In this document: piece after piece, positions 1 to 8,041 of the stretch
How the letters are laid out: every line of letters starts with the position of its first letter
Position numbering within the stretch: position 1 is the stretch's first letter
Origin: Methanocorpusculum sp. MCE
Lineage (GTDB): Archaea; Halobacteriota; Methanomicrobia; Methanomicrobiales; Methanocorpusculaceae
Assembly (NCBI GenBank): GCA_003315675.1
Contig: NIZU01000103.1
Coordinates: 1 to 18,997 of the forward strand
Length of the DNA: 18,997 nt
Direction: 5' to 3'
Notes under the pieces: model-generated
Seen by the model: only the letters and a program-made list of their open reading frames with translations
The model's database searches: none
What the model was told of the DNA's origin: nothing
Position numbers and translations under genes: made by a program

Positions 1-600
1 GGCGTTGATACAGTGGTCTGGCAGGAGTTTCAGAGACAACTTGACCTGAAAGGTCTGAAAATTGAACAAGGTATGATTCAGGATGCAACGTTTGTGTATG
101 CTGAACCCGGTCATTGTAAGAAAGACACGCCGCGAGGAGATCAGGCAAAAACACGACGGGATAAAGATGGAAAAATCATGTCCAAGAACGGCAAAATACA
201 CTATGGATATAAACTTCATACCATCATGGATACGACGCACGATCTTATTCGACGCATTGAAACCACCACGGCAAATGTTCATGATAGTCAGGTGGACCTC
301 TCAGAAAAAGGGGAAGTGGTCTATCGGGATCGGGGATATCAGGGAGCAAAATGCAAGGGATATAGTGCCACAATGAAAAGGGGAGCGAGAGGGCATCCCA
401 TTGGCATACGAGATAAACTGAGAAATCTGCGAATAAGTAGGAAGAGATCAAAGGGCGAGAGACCCTATGCAGTGATCAAAAATGTTTTTCATGCAGGGTT
501 GGTGAAGGTAACAACGCTGCAAAGAGTACGAGTGAAAAATATGCTGGCTGCATTTTGTTATAATATCTATCAGGTGAAAACGATTCAAAACAGAGTGTAA
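1..600 (+). CDS. IS5-family DDE transposase, C-terminal part
   Basis: The reading frame is open from base 1 to the TAA at 598-600, so the start codon lies upstream of the window. It encodes a DDE transposase that cuts and joins the ends of its own element. All three expected catalytic residues are visible: Asp in DATFVY (codon 82-84), Asp in YRDRGYQG (codon 328-330) and Glu in SKGERPYAVIK (codon 457-459). The middle part has the IS5-like stretches GYKLHTIMD and TTANVHDSQ, and the C-terminus ends in NIYQVKTIQNRV. No frameshift is seen in the visible part, so the enzyme may be functional. The exact IS5 subgroup is not determined. Confidence 0.88.
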   Translation, partial: GVDTVVWQEFQRQLDLKGLKIEQGMIQDATFVYAEPGHCKKDTPRGDQAKTRRDKDGKIMSKNGKIHYGYKLHTIMDTTHDLIRRIETTTANVHDSQVDLSEKGEVVYRDRGYQGAKCKGYSATMKRGARGHPIGIRDKLRNLRISRKRSKGERPYAVIKNVFHAGLVKVTTLQRVRVKNMLAAFCYNIYQVKTIQNRV

Positions 601-725
601 ATTAAAAAAAACGTCAAGGAATAATGGGTATTTTTCTTTTTTTTGGGGGGTGAGGGGGTAGGGATGTAGCCAATCTTCCATAAATCATGATTCGCGTTAA
701 AAAATGGGTTGATAGATATTCTCAT
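1..725 (+). mobile_element. IS5-family insertion sequence, left copy (5' part outside window)
   Basis: This is the 3' part of an insertion sequence. It holds a transposase reading frame ending at 600 and about 124 bp of non-coding right end. The right end is placed at about 721-725 because the sequence up to CTCAT there matches, as reverse complement, the inner edge of the inverted copy beginning near 18635. The non-coding tail has an unusual run order: A8, then T8, then a G-rich stretch with G6 and G5 runs. The left end lies before base 1, so full length and inverted repeats cannot be read. The family is assigned from the transposase. Confidence 0.85.
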
Positions 726-972
726 GTTTTTCATGCAGGGTTGGTGAAGGTAACAACGCTGCAAAGAGTACGAGTGAAAAATATGCTGGCTGCATTTTGT
801 TATAATATCTATCAGGTGAAAACGATTCAAAACAGAGTGTAAATTAAAAAAAAACGTCAAGGAATAATGGGTATTTTTCTTTTTTTTGGGGGGGGAGGTG
901 AGGGTGTAGGGATGTAGCCAATCTTCCATAAATCATGATTCGCGTTAAAAAATGGGTTGATAGATACTCTCA
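482..972 (+). repeat. Tandem duplication of the IS 3' end (two units of about 245 bp)
   Basis: Unit 1 runs 482-724 and unit 2 runs 724-972. Unit 2 starts abruptly inside the transposase sequence at ATGTTTTTCATGC and repeats the last 39 transposase codons plus the non-coding tail, without a start codon. The units are nearly identical but differ in homopolymers and in the G-rich part: A8 versus A9, G6 then TGA then G5 in unit 1, G8 then AGGTGAGGG in unit 2. The end also differs, GATATTCTCA versus GATACTCTCA. In the A-run and G-rich part unit 2 matches the distant inverted copy rather than its neighbour. Confidence 0.92.
727..841 (+). pseudogene. Transposase C-terminal remnant in the duplicated unit
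   Basis: This is the second copy of the last 39 transposase codons, ending with the same NIYQVKTIQNRV and TAA. There is no start codon and no catalytic residue in it, so it is a fragment rather than a gene. Confidence 0.8.
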
Positions 973-997
973 ATATTTAAATGATTTCTAAAAGAAT

Positions 998-1765
998 TTA
1001 GTGTTCTTTGGTACCTTTTCCAACAACGCCCGATACACCGGGGATCGCATACTTCTTCTCAAGCCAGTGGACCCCGATAGTTGTGATCGTCACGAGGACC
1101 AGATAGAAAACCCCTACGGCCGCAAATGCTTCGAAGTACATGAAGTACTTGCTTGCAATGATTTTTGCCGCACCGGTAAGTTCGATCACCGCGACCACAT
1201 ACGCAAGCGAGGAGTATTTTATCAGATAGATGAACTCGTTTGAAACACCCGGAAGAGCACGGCGGAGTGCCTGAGGGACAACCACATACAAAACACCCTG
1301 TGCCGTCGTCATACCTAAAGACCTGGCTGCAAGCAGCTGACCGCGTTTGATCGACTGAAGTGCTCCGCGGAGATACTCGGAGTTGTATGCCGAGTTACAC
1401 AAAATGAATCCGACAAGAGCAGAGAAATACGAACCCAGGACGATTCCAAGAGACGGCAGACCAAAGTACAGGATAAACAGCAGAACCAGAAGAGGGCAGC
1501 CGCGGAAGAAGATGACATACAGCTTTGCAAGCCATTTCACGGGCGTTGGCCCATAAACTCTGGATACGGCCACGAGAAGACCGAGCAGGAACCCGAGAGG
1601 GGCCGTCATGATCACGAGCTGCATCGTCACCAGTAACCCGTTCCAGAGAGCAGGAAGCAGAATGTCCTGCCAGAACGGAATCTGGGCGATGAACGAGTCC
1701 ATGGCCCCTTGGAAAAATCCGCTCAGCCCGTCTACAGGCACCGATGCACTGGTCAGGTTATCCAT
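998..1765 (-). CDS. Polar amino acid type ABC transporter, permease subunit
   Basis: This 255-residue inner membrane protein is of the HisM/GlnP (His/Glu/Gln/Arg/opine permease) type and would form half of the membrane channel of an amino acid importer. Hydrophobic segments lie near residues 40-68, 83-104, 107-125, 178-195 and 209-232. The cytoplasmic EAA loop that docks on the ATPase is seen as GALQSIKRGQLLAARSLG at residues 134-151. I chose the ATG at 1765, one base after the ATPase stop (TGATATG), which suggests coupled translation; an in-frame ATG at 1798 would overlap the ATPase by 32 bases. It is the last gene of the operon, and its stop lies only 25 bp from the IS remnant. The substrate cannot be read from a permease alone. 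Confidence 0.88.
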   Translation of the reverse strand: MDNLTSASVPVDGLSGFFQGAMDSFIAQIPFWQDILLPALWNGLLVTMQLVIMTAPLGFLLGLLVAVSRVYGPTPVKWLAKLYVIFFRGCPLLVLLFILYFGLPSLGIVLGSYFSALVGFILCNSAYNSEYLRGALQSIKRGQLLAARSLGMTTAQGVLYVVVPQALRRALPGVSNEFIYLIKYSSLAYVVAVIELTGAAKIIASKYFMYFEAFAAVGVFYLVLVTITTIGVHWLEKKYAIPGVSGVVGKGTKEH

Positions 1766-1766
1766 A

Positions 1767-2510
1767 TCACTCGTCTGCGTAACTTCCCATAAACGCACGT
1801 GTTTTCACAAAATTCGGGCTTGTAGGGATCTCCGACGGCGGTCCGTGTTCAACGATCTCTCCCATCTCCATCAGATAGATCTCGGTAGCAAACGAGGTGG
1901 CAAACTTCATCTCGTGGGTAACGACAATACAGGTCATTCCTTTCGCTGCAAGATTCCGCATGACTTCCATCACCTCGCGTTTCAGTTCGGGATCGAGAGC
2001 CGAGGTAGGTTCATCGAAAAGCATCACTTCGGCATCCATGGCAAGGGCCCGGGCAATGGAGACACGCTGAGCCTGACCGCCGGACAGCTGCGCCGGATAG
2101 AAATCCGCACGGTCGGCCATACCAACCTGCTCAAGTTCATACATCGCCTTTTCCCGGGCAGCTTTTTTATCCATCTTTTTCACTTTCAGCAGGGCCAGCT
2201 CAACGTTTCTGACCGCAGTGAGGTGATCGAAAAGATTGAAGTTTTGAAAGACCATGCCCATCTTCTGCCGATATTCATTGATCTTTTTGCCGGAGTGAAC
2301 GATCTCCTCGCCGTTCAGATACACAAACCCGCTGTCGGGAACTGTCAGCTGGTTGATACACCGGAGAAGCGTGGATTTTCCGGTACCTGACGGACCGACG
2401 AAAACCTTCTTCTCTCCTTTGTGCACTTCGAAGGAAACGGATTTCAAAACCTCGAGATCGCCGTACGACTTACAGAGATTCTCTACTTTGAGAATGGGAA
2501 CATCACTCAT
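1767..2510 (-). CDS. Polar amino acid type ABC transporter, ATP-binding subunit
   Basis: This 247-residue ATPase drives import through the two neighbouring permeases. All nucleotide-binding motifs are intact: Walker A GPSGTGKST at 39-47, Q-loop Gln in VFQNF at 89, signature LSGGQ at 142-146, Walker B VMLFDEP at 162-168 and switch His in VTHE at 199. It belongs to the GlnQ/HisP group by overall similarity. I prefer the ATG at 2510 because it forms an ATGA overlap with the stop of the upstream permease; a GTG two codons earlier (2516) is possible. The order permease, ATPase, permease on one strand with overlaps indicates one transcript. Confidence 0.93.
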   Translation of the reverse strand: MSDVPILKVENLCKSYGDLEVLKSVSFEVHKGEKKVFVGPSGTGKSTLLRCINQLTVPDSGFVYLNGEEIVHSGKKINEYRQKMGMVFQNFNLFDHLTAVRNVELALLKVKKMDKKAAREKAMYELEQVGMADRADFYPAQLSGGQAQRVSIARALAMDAEVMLFDEPTSALDPELKREVMEVMRNLAAKGMTCIVVTHEMKFATSFATEIYLMEMGEIVEHGPPSEIPTSPNFVKTRAFMGSYADE

Positions 2511-3193
2511 AAACACTCAGCCTCGTTGTTGCCGAATCCAGGGATCCGGACTTTCTTTTCCACATATTGAATGATCATCATGCCGCCGTAATTTAACAGA
2601 ATGAATATGACCGCGCAGGTGAAATACAGCAGCATTGGTTCACCAGTCCGGGAAATCACCTGACTCGTTCTGGTCAAGAGTTCGGCCACGCCGATAACAT
2701 ACGCAACCGATGAATCGGTCAGCAGAACAGGATACTCGTTTGACCAGCTGGGGAGGGAAAGACGAAGCGACTGGGGCAGAATGATCGAGCGGATTGCCTG
2801 CCATCTGGTCATGCCAAGAGAACGTGCAGCAAGCATCTGACCTTCCGATAATGACTGGATAGCTCCACGGAAGATCTGGGACTGATAGGCCGCACTTCTG
2901 AGCCCGAGTACGGTCACGGCAACGCCGAAGACCGGCATATCCAGGCCCATGAACGGGAAGAGCGCGAAGTAAAACAAAAACAGTAATACGATATTTGGGA
3001 GGCCGCGAAAGAACCAGACATAAACGCCGACGAACCAGCGGACCGGCTGCGGGCCGTAGACCTGACCAAGGGTCAGGACGATCCCGCAGATAAACCCGAT
3101 AAAGAGGGAGAGACCAACTAAAAGAAGGGTAACACCCACGCCTCCAAGGAGATACCCTGCGGAGTTCGTCACTGCAGAAATCGATTCAAACAT
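2507..3193 (-). CDS. Polar amino acid type ABC transporter, permease subunit (first gene of operon)
   Basis: This 228-residue membrane protein is the second HisM/GlnP-type permease and probably pairs with the product at 998-1765. Hydrophobic stretches lie near residues 14-40, 52-80, 85-100, 148-165 and 188-210. The EAA loop GAIQSLSEGQMLAARSLG at 110-127 closely resembles that of its partner, as expected for related subunits of a heterodimer. The ATG at 3193 is preceded by AGGT as a weak ribosome binding site. The TGA stop overlaps the ATPase start. No substrate-binding protein gene lies upstream in this window; the next gene upstream is the unrelated helicase 70 bp away. Confidence 0.9.
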   Translation of the reverse strand: MFESISAVTNSAGYLLGGVGVTLLLVGLSLFIGFICGIVLTLGQVYGPQPVRWFVGVYVWFFRGLPNIVLLFLFYFALFPFMGLDMPVFGVAVTVLGLRSAAYQSQIFRGAIQSLSEGQMLAARSLGMTRWQAIRSIILPQSLRLSLPSWSNEYPVLLTDSSVAYVIGVAELLTRTSQVISRTGEPMLLYFTCAVIFILLNYGGMMIIQYVEKKVRIPGFGNNEAECL

Positions 3194-3245
3194 ATTACCT
3201 AAAAACCCGAAAGACTGTTGCTCACTCTATTGGACCTGCCATCAG

Positions 3246-3251
3246 AAAAAA
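3246..3251 (-). terminator. Possible T-run terminator after the helicase gene
   Basis: On the minus strand a T6 run lies about 12 bp after the TAG of the helicase gene and before the ABC operon. Archaeal transcription can end at short T-runs without a hairpin. No hairpin is seen here, so partial read-through into the transporter is possible. Confidence 0.35.
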
Positions 3252-3263
3252 GGTGTGGAAATA

Positions 3264-6200
3264 CTATTCAGCGGCACGAATGAGTTTGTCGCCTTCAGCT
3301 GCAATATGTCCGGAAGAAATCGCAGCATCGATACCCATTTCCATCCTTGCCTTGACCGGTGCGGTCAGTTTGAATCCAAGGACGAGGGCCGTCTGCCGGA
3401 TAAGATCCGTTTTCGGCGTGGCAAACTGTTTGCCGAGAATGACCGAAGCCGCAAGACCTATCTCCGAAAGCGAAACGTCATTACAGGACCATTTTACGGG
3501 ACGTTCGCGTGCAGCCAATTCCTTATTTGGAACCGAGTAGAATCCCTCGTTATCCACAGTCAAACGATCGGAATTCACCTCATCCTCCGCGAGTGAAGCG
3601 ATCTTCTTCTTGATCGCGGGTGTCATCTTCGAAACGCTTCCAAACTCCTTTATCCGGGCATGCAGCACGTTCAAAGAGATCGGACCTTCGACTGAAACTA
3701 TCTGAAGTATCGCCGTAGCAAGTACTGAATCTGGAACGGAGGAAAACTGGTGATACTTCTCCAGATCGCACGCGGTACAGAAAACATACGGCTCGACCGT
3801 CACTTTTGCATATGCCGGAGGTTTTACCTCAGGAGGTTCTTCTATGATCAGCTCCGGAGATGCCGGAGTGATCTCTTCGACCTCTTCCTTTGGAGGTTCG
3901 GTCACCGGCGCAACGACAGGTTCAGCCGGTTTTTGTATCTCCGCAATGAAATCCAGAAGAATCTTCGTGCAGGAAACCGGATGCTGGAACCACTCGGCCG
4001 ACCAGATGCGTATGAGATGCCAGCCGAGTCCTTCGAGGACCTGGCTTCGCAGACGGTCACGATCGCGCGCCACTTCGGAAGACCTGTAGTTCGATCCGTC
4101 GCAGAGAATTCCTGCCATATACACCCCTGGATCTTTCGGATCGGAAACGGCAATATCGATTCTGAATCCGGCACACCCGATGTTACGTGAAACGGTATAT
4201 CCATAATCTTCGAGCATAAGCGCCACGGATTCAGGGAAATATTCCGCATCATCCGCGCTCCTGAAATCAGAGCCGCTTGTCATTGAAGAGCGGTCTTCCG
4301 CATACGTAAGGAAACGGGAGAGGGCAGCGATCCCTGAGGAAGAATCGGCATCGATCTGCAGATCCGCACCGCGGAAGTTGGAAAACACCACGCACCGTTC
4401 CCTTGCCCGGGTAATCAGAACATTCAGTCTCCTTTCACCGCCGGCCTGATTCAGCGGTCCGAAGTTCCGGGAAAGCCGGTGGTTCTCATCGAATCCGTAC
4501 CCGATGCTGATCAGCATCGTATCACGTTCATCGCCCTGAACCGTTTCCAGATTCTTCACAAAGAAGTTCTCGCCGTTTGCCGGATGCATCAGCATCTCGA
4601 CCTCCGGATGGTCGCGGAGAAGAACATCCACCTCGTGGCGGATGGCTTCCTGCTGACGGGTGGAGAACGTGGCAACGCCGAGGGTCTTGTCCGGGAACTT
4701 CTGATAATAGGCGATCACTGATTCGGCTACCGCCTGGGCTTCACCCTTGTTAATACCTGATTTGCCGCGCTCGTAGATCGTATTCGGCAGATGCACGAAG
4801 GAAAGGCCAAGATCCGGCGTCTCGTGACGCGGCGAGGGGAAAACCATCAGGCTTCCGTCATAGAACTCCTCATTCGACAGGGCAATAAGCGATTCATGCC
4901 GCGACCGGTAATGCCAGCGAAGCCGCCGGGTCGGATACGACTGCTTACAGACATGCAGAAGGCTCTCCATATCCCCGATCCCGGCGACCGACTCCTCTTC
5001 ATCCTCATTCGGACCCGCGATCTGATCAAAGAACGTCGTCGGCGGGAGCTGACGGGAGTCACCCATCACCACAAGCTGACGGCCGCGCATCAAAGCCCCG
5101 AGAGCATCCTCCGGTCTTACCTGACTGGCCTCGTCAAAGATGATGATATCGAACTGAACGGAACGGGGATCCAGATACTGAGCAACGGAAAGCGGACTCA
5201 TCATAAAGCAGGGTTTAATCTGCTGGATGAGGCCGCCGGCCTTGGTCATCAGAGTCCGAATCGACATATGACCCCGCTTTCTGTTGAACTCGCCGGTCAA
5301 AACACCCATCTCGGAATCGCGGGAGGCGCCGACATAGATTTCAGGGATCGTTTTATCCAGTTTCTGAATGATTCTTCCGGCATTTGCAGCAATCGCTGCC
5401 CGGTCATACTCGGCAAAGGTCTTGATCTTCAGTTCATGGGGAGCCTGAGCAAACCTTGCAAGAAGCGGACGAACACGATATGCTTCTTTCAAAAGAGCAT
5501 CCGCATAGCCGGTAAGATACGCAGGGATAAGAGCTTCGGCAGAGATTGCATCGGTGAATAGCAGAGGGAGCACAGGAGCTGCCGTTGTCTTCCCGCAAGT
5601 CTCGGCATACGTCAGGAACGTACTCCACTCGCTCAGCCGATCGATCTCCGTAATCCACACATCGGTCAGCTTGCGAACGGAGGCGAAAGTCTGTTCCGAT
5701 TCCTGATCCTGTATGCCAAGCCGGGTAAACAGCACGTCCCGTGCTTCACTGTGAGCGATCACCGCCTTTTCAAGCTTTTCAAAAAGCGGCGTGAGAACAG
5801 AGGGAGTAATCGTCCCGGAACAAAGCAGTTCAATCGTATGGGGTGTGATCAGCTCTTCCTGCACCATCGTCAGGACCGCAAGAACCCATTCGGTAAAGCT
5901 GCGAAGGGCGGCGGGATCGGTGTCTTCACCCTTCCAGACCGGAGCAAACAGGGAAAGATATACGCCTTTGTCCTGCTCCCACTCGTCCCGTGCAGTCAGA
6001 TAATTGCGTGCATCCTTCAGATCCGAAAGGATCTTGGCATCATCCGGCACGGGACCGACATAATATCTGGCAATATCTGCCTTGAGTTTCTTATATCCGC
6101 CGGAGAATAGTTTCCCAAACGTGCCTTTCTCCGAATACGCAAGAAACTCCGAGTAGAGACGGGCCGGATTGCGCAGGAAAATCTCCGGCGTAAAGTTTGT

Positions 6201-7991
6201 CCGGATCCGTAAATTATAATCATAGAGATCCTGCATTTTTGCGATAAGCCGGTTCAGTTCCGCCTGTTTTTTCCACAAAGGATTTTTCAGGATATCAATC
6301 GTTACCGAATACCCCTTCAGCAGATACCTGCAGGTCTCGATCAGACGTGAGACCTCTGTTTCGCTTCTGGGGACCGGGATGTCCGTCAGATCGAAAACGG
6401 CACGCATGACGGTCTGGAGATCCTGAATCTTTTCCTGATAGGTTATTACCAGAGAGCGGATATCATCCAGATCTCTTGGGAGGATCAGCCCGGGTCTGGT
6501 CATTGCCCACGGATGTTGAGAAAGAGATTCGCTGTCCCTAAGCAGGATCGGCAGATAGGATGCAATCTCCTGTAAAGCAGAGACGGAAGCCTTGTACTCA
6601 TCCGGAGTTATTGCAACGGCATTCTCGATCGGAATCTTTTGGAGCCGGTAGTTTTTCCGGTGCGGACTGCTTTCAAATTCATACCGATACTGCTCTCTGA
6701 TGCCGAACAGATCATAGGGCGTAAATCCGCAGGCACCTATCGGTGTCTTGAGTTCATTACAATACCCGCTCAACTCAGATCTCAGCGAATCGATCTGACC
6801 CGGATCATAGGCTGAACCTGATGTCTCGGGTGAAGGATGCTGGAGACTTTTTTCAAGTTCACGAATAAGCTCGTTCTTCTTTGCTTTCTGGCTGTGAAGT
6901 TCCAGACAATACGGAGAAAGACCGGCCATATCCAGCCGGCGTTTCACGACTTCGAGAGCAGCCATCTTTTCACTGACGAAAAGAACCGTCTTTCCAACGG
7001 CAAGCATCTCGGCAATCATGTTTGCGATCGTCTGGCTTTTTCCCGTGCCGGGAGGCCCTTCGACCACGAGATTTCGGCCGGCCTTTGCCTCCTCGATCAC
7101 GGCGATCTGGGAGGAATCGGCATCCAGAATGTTGAAGCTGCGTTCGCTTGGGAGCCGGAGATCCGCCTCTTTTTCCGGGAAGGGCTGGGCAGGATTGATC
7201 TCGGCTTCCGGATGGAAGAGCCTTTTGATCAAAGGATTTGCCTCAAGCGGGGAACTTCCTTCCCAGCCGGCAGGATCCAGATCCTTGAACATCACAAACT
7301 TGCGGAAACTAAAAAGATCAAGAGAGATGCCGGGGATGAATTTCCAATTCTTCTCGGCAACCGTCTCCAAAATAGTGTTGAAATACGCCGATATCTCCTC
7401 GACCGTCTCCGGATGTCCCAGATCGGGAAGAATAACTCCCTGTTCGGCAAGTTTTGCAACCAGTGAAAGAGAAAGGGTTGGATCCTCTCCGGTCCACCTA
7501 AGCGTATAGTTCTCCTTGATCTTCTGACGTTCCAGATCAACCGGGATAAGAAGAAGCGGAGCCATGAAGGGTTTTGCCGGGCAGTCGCGTTCGGTCCATT
7601 CTACGAATCCAAGAGCAAGATAGAGAACCGGATACCCCTGTTCTTCGAAGACAGTCTGGCTTTTGTTCTGGAGACTGTAGAGTTTTTTGCGAAGTTCGAT
7701 GTCGGTATAGGGGGTATGGAGGATAAGATCGGCATACTTTGCGGTCTTGGAGAAGGTAGGATACTTCCAGATGCGTTTATCCTCGGATTCGGTTTTTGAA
7801 GCTTTGCCTGACGGATAAAATCTCAGCCCCTTCTCATCAAGAACAAGGAGCCGATAGATATCCGCAGGATCACCGTCGATGACCTCGATCGATCTGCCGG
7901 GAGACGGTTTATAGTTCAGCAGATTGCTGCGGACCGTCAGATCCAGTAATCTGCTGCGTAGTTCTTCCAGTTCCACGATTCCCTGTTCCAT
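3264..7991 (-). CDS. DUF4011-superfamily I helicase-Vsr-like nuclease protein (Hhe-like, candidate defence)
   Basis: This 1575-residue protein has the order DUF4011, split SF1 helicase, Vsr/MTES_1575-like nuclease domain, Pro/Glu-rich linker, DUF3320-like tail. Seen directly: Walker A GPPGTGKS at 312-319; Walker B IIFDEAS ending at 956; GDSRQLPP at 977-984; WHYRS at 1026-1030; QGDERD at 1152-1157; NVLITRARER at 1190-1199. About 600 residues separate motif I from motif II. The nuclease-like region has RIDIAV around 1279, GILCDG around 1298, ARDRDRLR near 1308 and GWHLIRIWSAEWF near 1323. The linker is about 1353-1395. I chose ATG 7991 because AAGGGA lies 7 bases before it; ATG 7997 would leave one base. 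From memory, this architecture matches the single-gene anti-phage candidate called Hhe (DUF4011-helicase-Vsr). The target, DNA or RNA, is not known from sequence. Its neighbours are not defence genes. Confidence 0.88.
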   Translation of the reverse strand: MEQGIVELEELRSRLLDLTVRSNLLNYKPSPGRSIEVIDGDPADIYRLLVLDEKGLRFYPSGKASKTESEDKRIWKYPTFSKTAKYADLILHTPYTDIELRKKLYSLQNKSQTVFEEQGYPVLYLALGFVEWTERDCPAKPFMAPLLLIPVDLERQKIKENYTLRWTGEDPTLSLSLVAKLAEQGVILPDLGHPETVEEISAYFNTILETVAEKNWKFIPGISLDLFSFRKFVMFKDLDPAGWEGSSPLEANPLIKRLFHPEAEINPAQPFPEKEADLRLPSERSFNILDADSSQIAVIEEAKAGRNLVVEGPPGTGKSQTIANMIAEMLAVGKTVLFVSEKMAALEVVKRRLDMAGLSPYCLELHSQKAKKNELIRELEKSLQHPSPETSGSAYDPGQIDSLRSELSGYCNELKTPIGACGFTPYDLFGIREQYRYEFESSPHRKNYRLQKIPIENAVAITPDEYKASVSALQEIASYLPILLRDSESLSQHPWAMTRPGLILPRDLDDIRSLVITYQEKIQDLQTVMRAVFDLTDIPVPRSETEVSRLIETCRYLLKGYSVTIDILKNPLWKKQAELNRLIAKMQDLYDYNLRIRTNFTPEIFLRNPARLYSEFLAYSEKGTFGKLFSGGYKKLKADIARYYVGPVPDDAKILSDLKDARNYLTARDEWEQDKGVYLSLFAPVWKGEDTDPAALRSFTEWVLAVLTMVQEELITPHTIELLCSGTITPSVLTPLFEKLEKAVIAHSEARDVLFTRLGIQDQESEQTFASVRKLTDVWITEIDRLSEWSTFLTYAETCGKTTAAPVLPLLFTDAISAEALIPAYLTGYADALLKEAYRVRPLLARFAQAPHELKIKTFAEYDRAAIAANAGRIIQKLDKTIPEIYVGASRDSEMGVLTGEFNRKRGHMSIRTLMTKAGGLIQQIKPCFMMSPLSVAQYLDPRSVQFDIIIFDEASQVRPEDALGALMRGRQLVVMGDSRQLPPTTFFDQIAGPNEDEEESVAGIGDMESLLHVCKQSYPTRRLRWHYRSRHESLIALSNEEFYDGSLMVFPSPRHETPDLGLSFVHLPNTIYERGKSGINKGEAQAVAESVIAYYQKFPDKTLGVATFSTRQQEAIRHEVDVLLRDHPEVEMLMHPANGENFFVKNLETVQGDERDTMLISIGYGFDENHRLSRNFGPLNQAGGERRLNVLITRARERCVVFSNFRGADLQIDADSSSGIAALSRFLTYAEDRSSMTSGSDFRSADDAEYFPESVALMLEDYGYTVSRNIGCAGFRIDIAVSDPKDPGVYMAGILCDGSNYRSSEVARDRDRLRSQVLEGLGWHLIRIWSAEWFQHPVSCTKILLDFIAEIQKPAEPVVAPVTEPPKEEVEEITPASPELIIEEPPEVKPPAYAKVTVEPYVFCTACDLEKYHQFSSVPDSVLATAILQIVSVEGPISLNVLHARIKEFGSVSKMTPAIKKKIASLAEDEVNSDRLTVDNEGFYSVPNKELAARERPVKWSCNDVSLSEIGLAASVILGKQFATPKTDLIRQTALVLGFKLTAPVKARMEMGIDAAISSGHIAAEGDKLIRAAE

Positions 7992-7998
7992 GTACATA

Positions 7999-8004
7999 TC
8001 CCTT
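7999..8004 (-). promoter_or_regulatory. Ribosome binding site that decides the helicase start
   Basis: AAGGGA on the minus strand lies 7 bases before the ATG at 7991 and only one base before the ATG at 7997. It therefore favours the shorter reading frame. Confidence 0.5.
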
Positions 8005-8041
8005 ATAGATGTACCTATATTGGCGGGCAGACTCTTAGTAG

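Noticed and set aside
585..929. Minus-strand frame across both IS tail units, and its counterpart at 18679-18918
   Set aside because: Low-complexity translation of the A/T/G runs and antisense of the transposase; open only by chance.
1608..2390. 260-codon plus-strand frame opposite the ABC ATPase
   Set aside because: Antisense to Walker and signature motifs of the real gene.
4791..5561. 256-codon plus-strand frame opposite the helicase
   Set aside because: Lies wholly within the helicase gene, which has clear motifs in the other strand.
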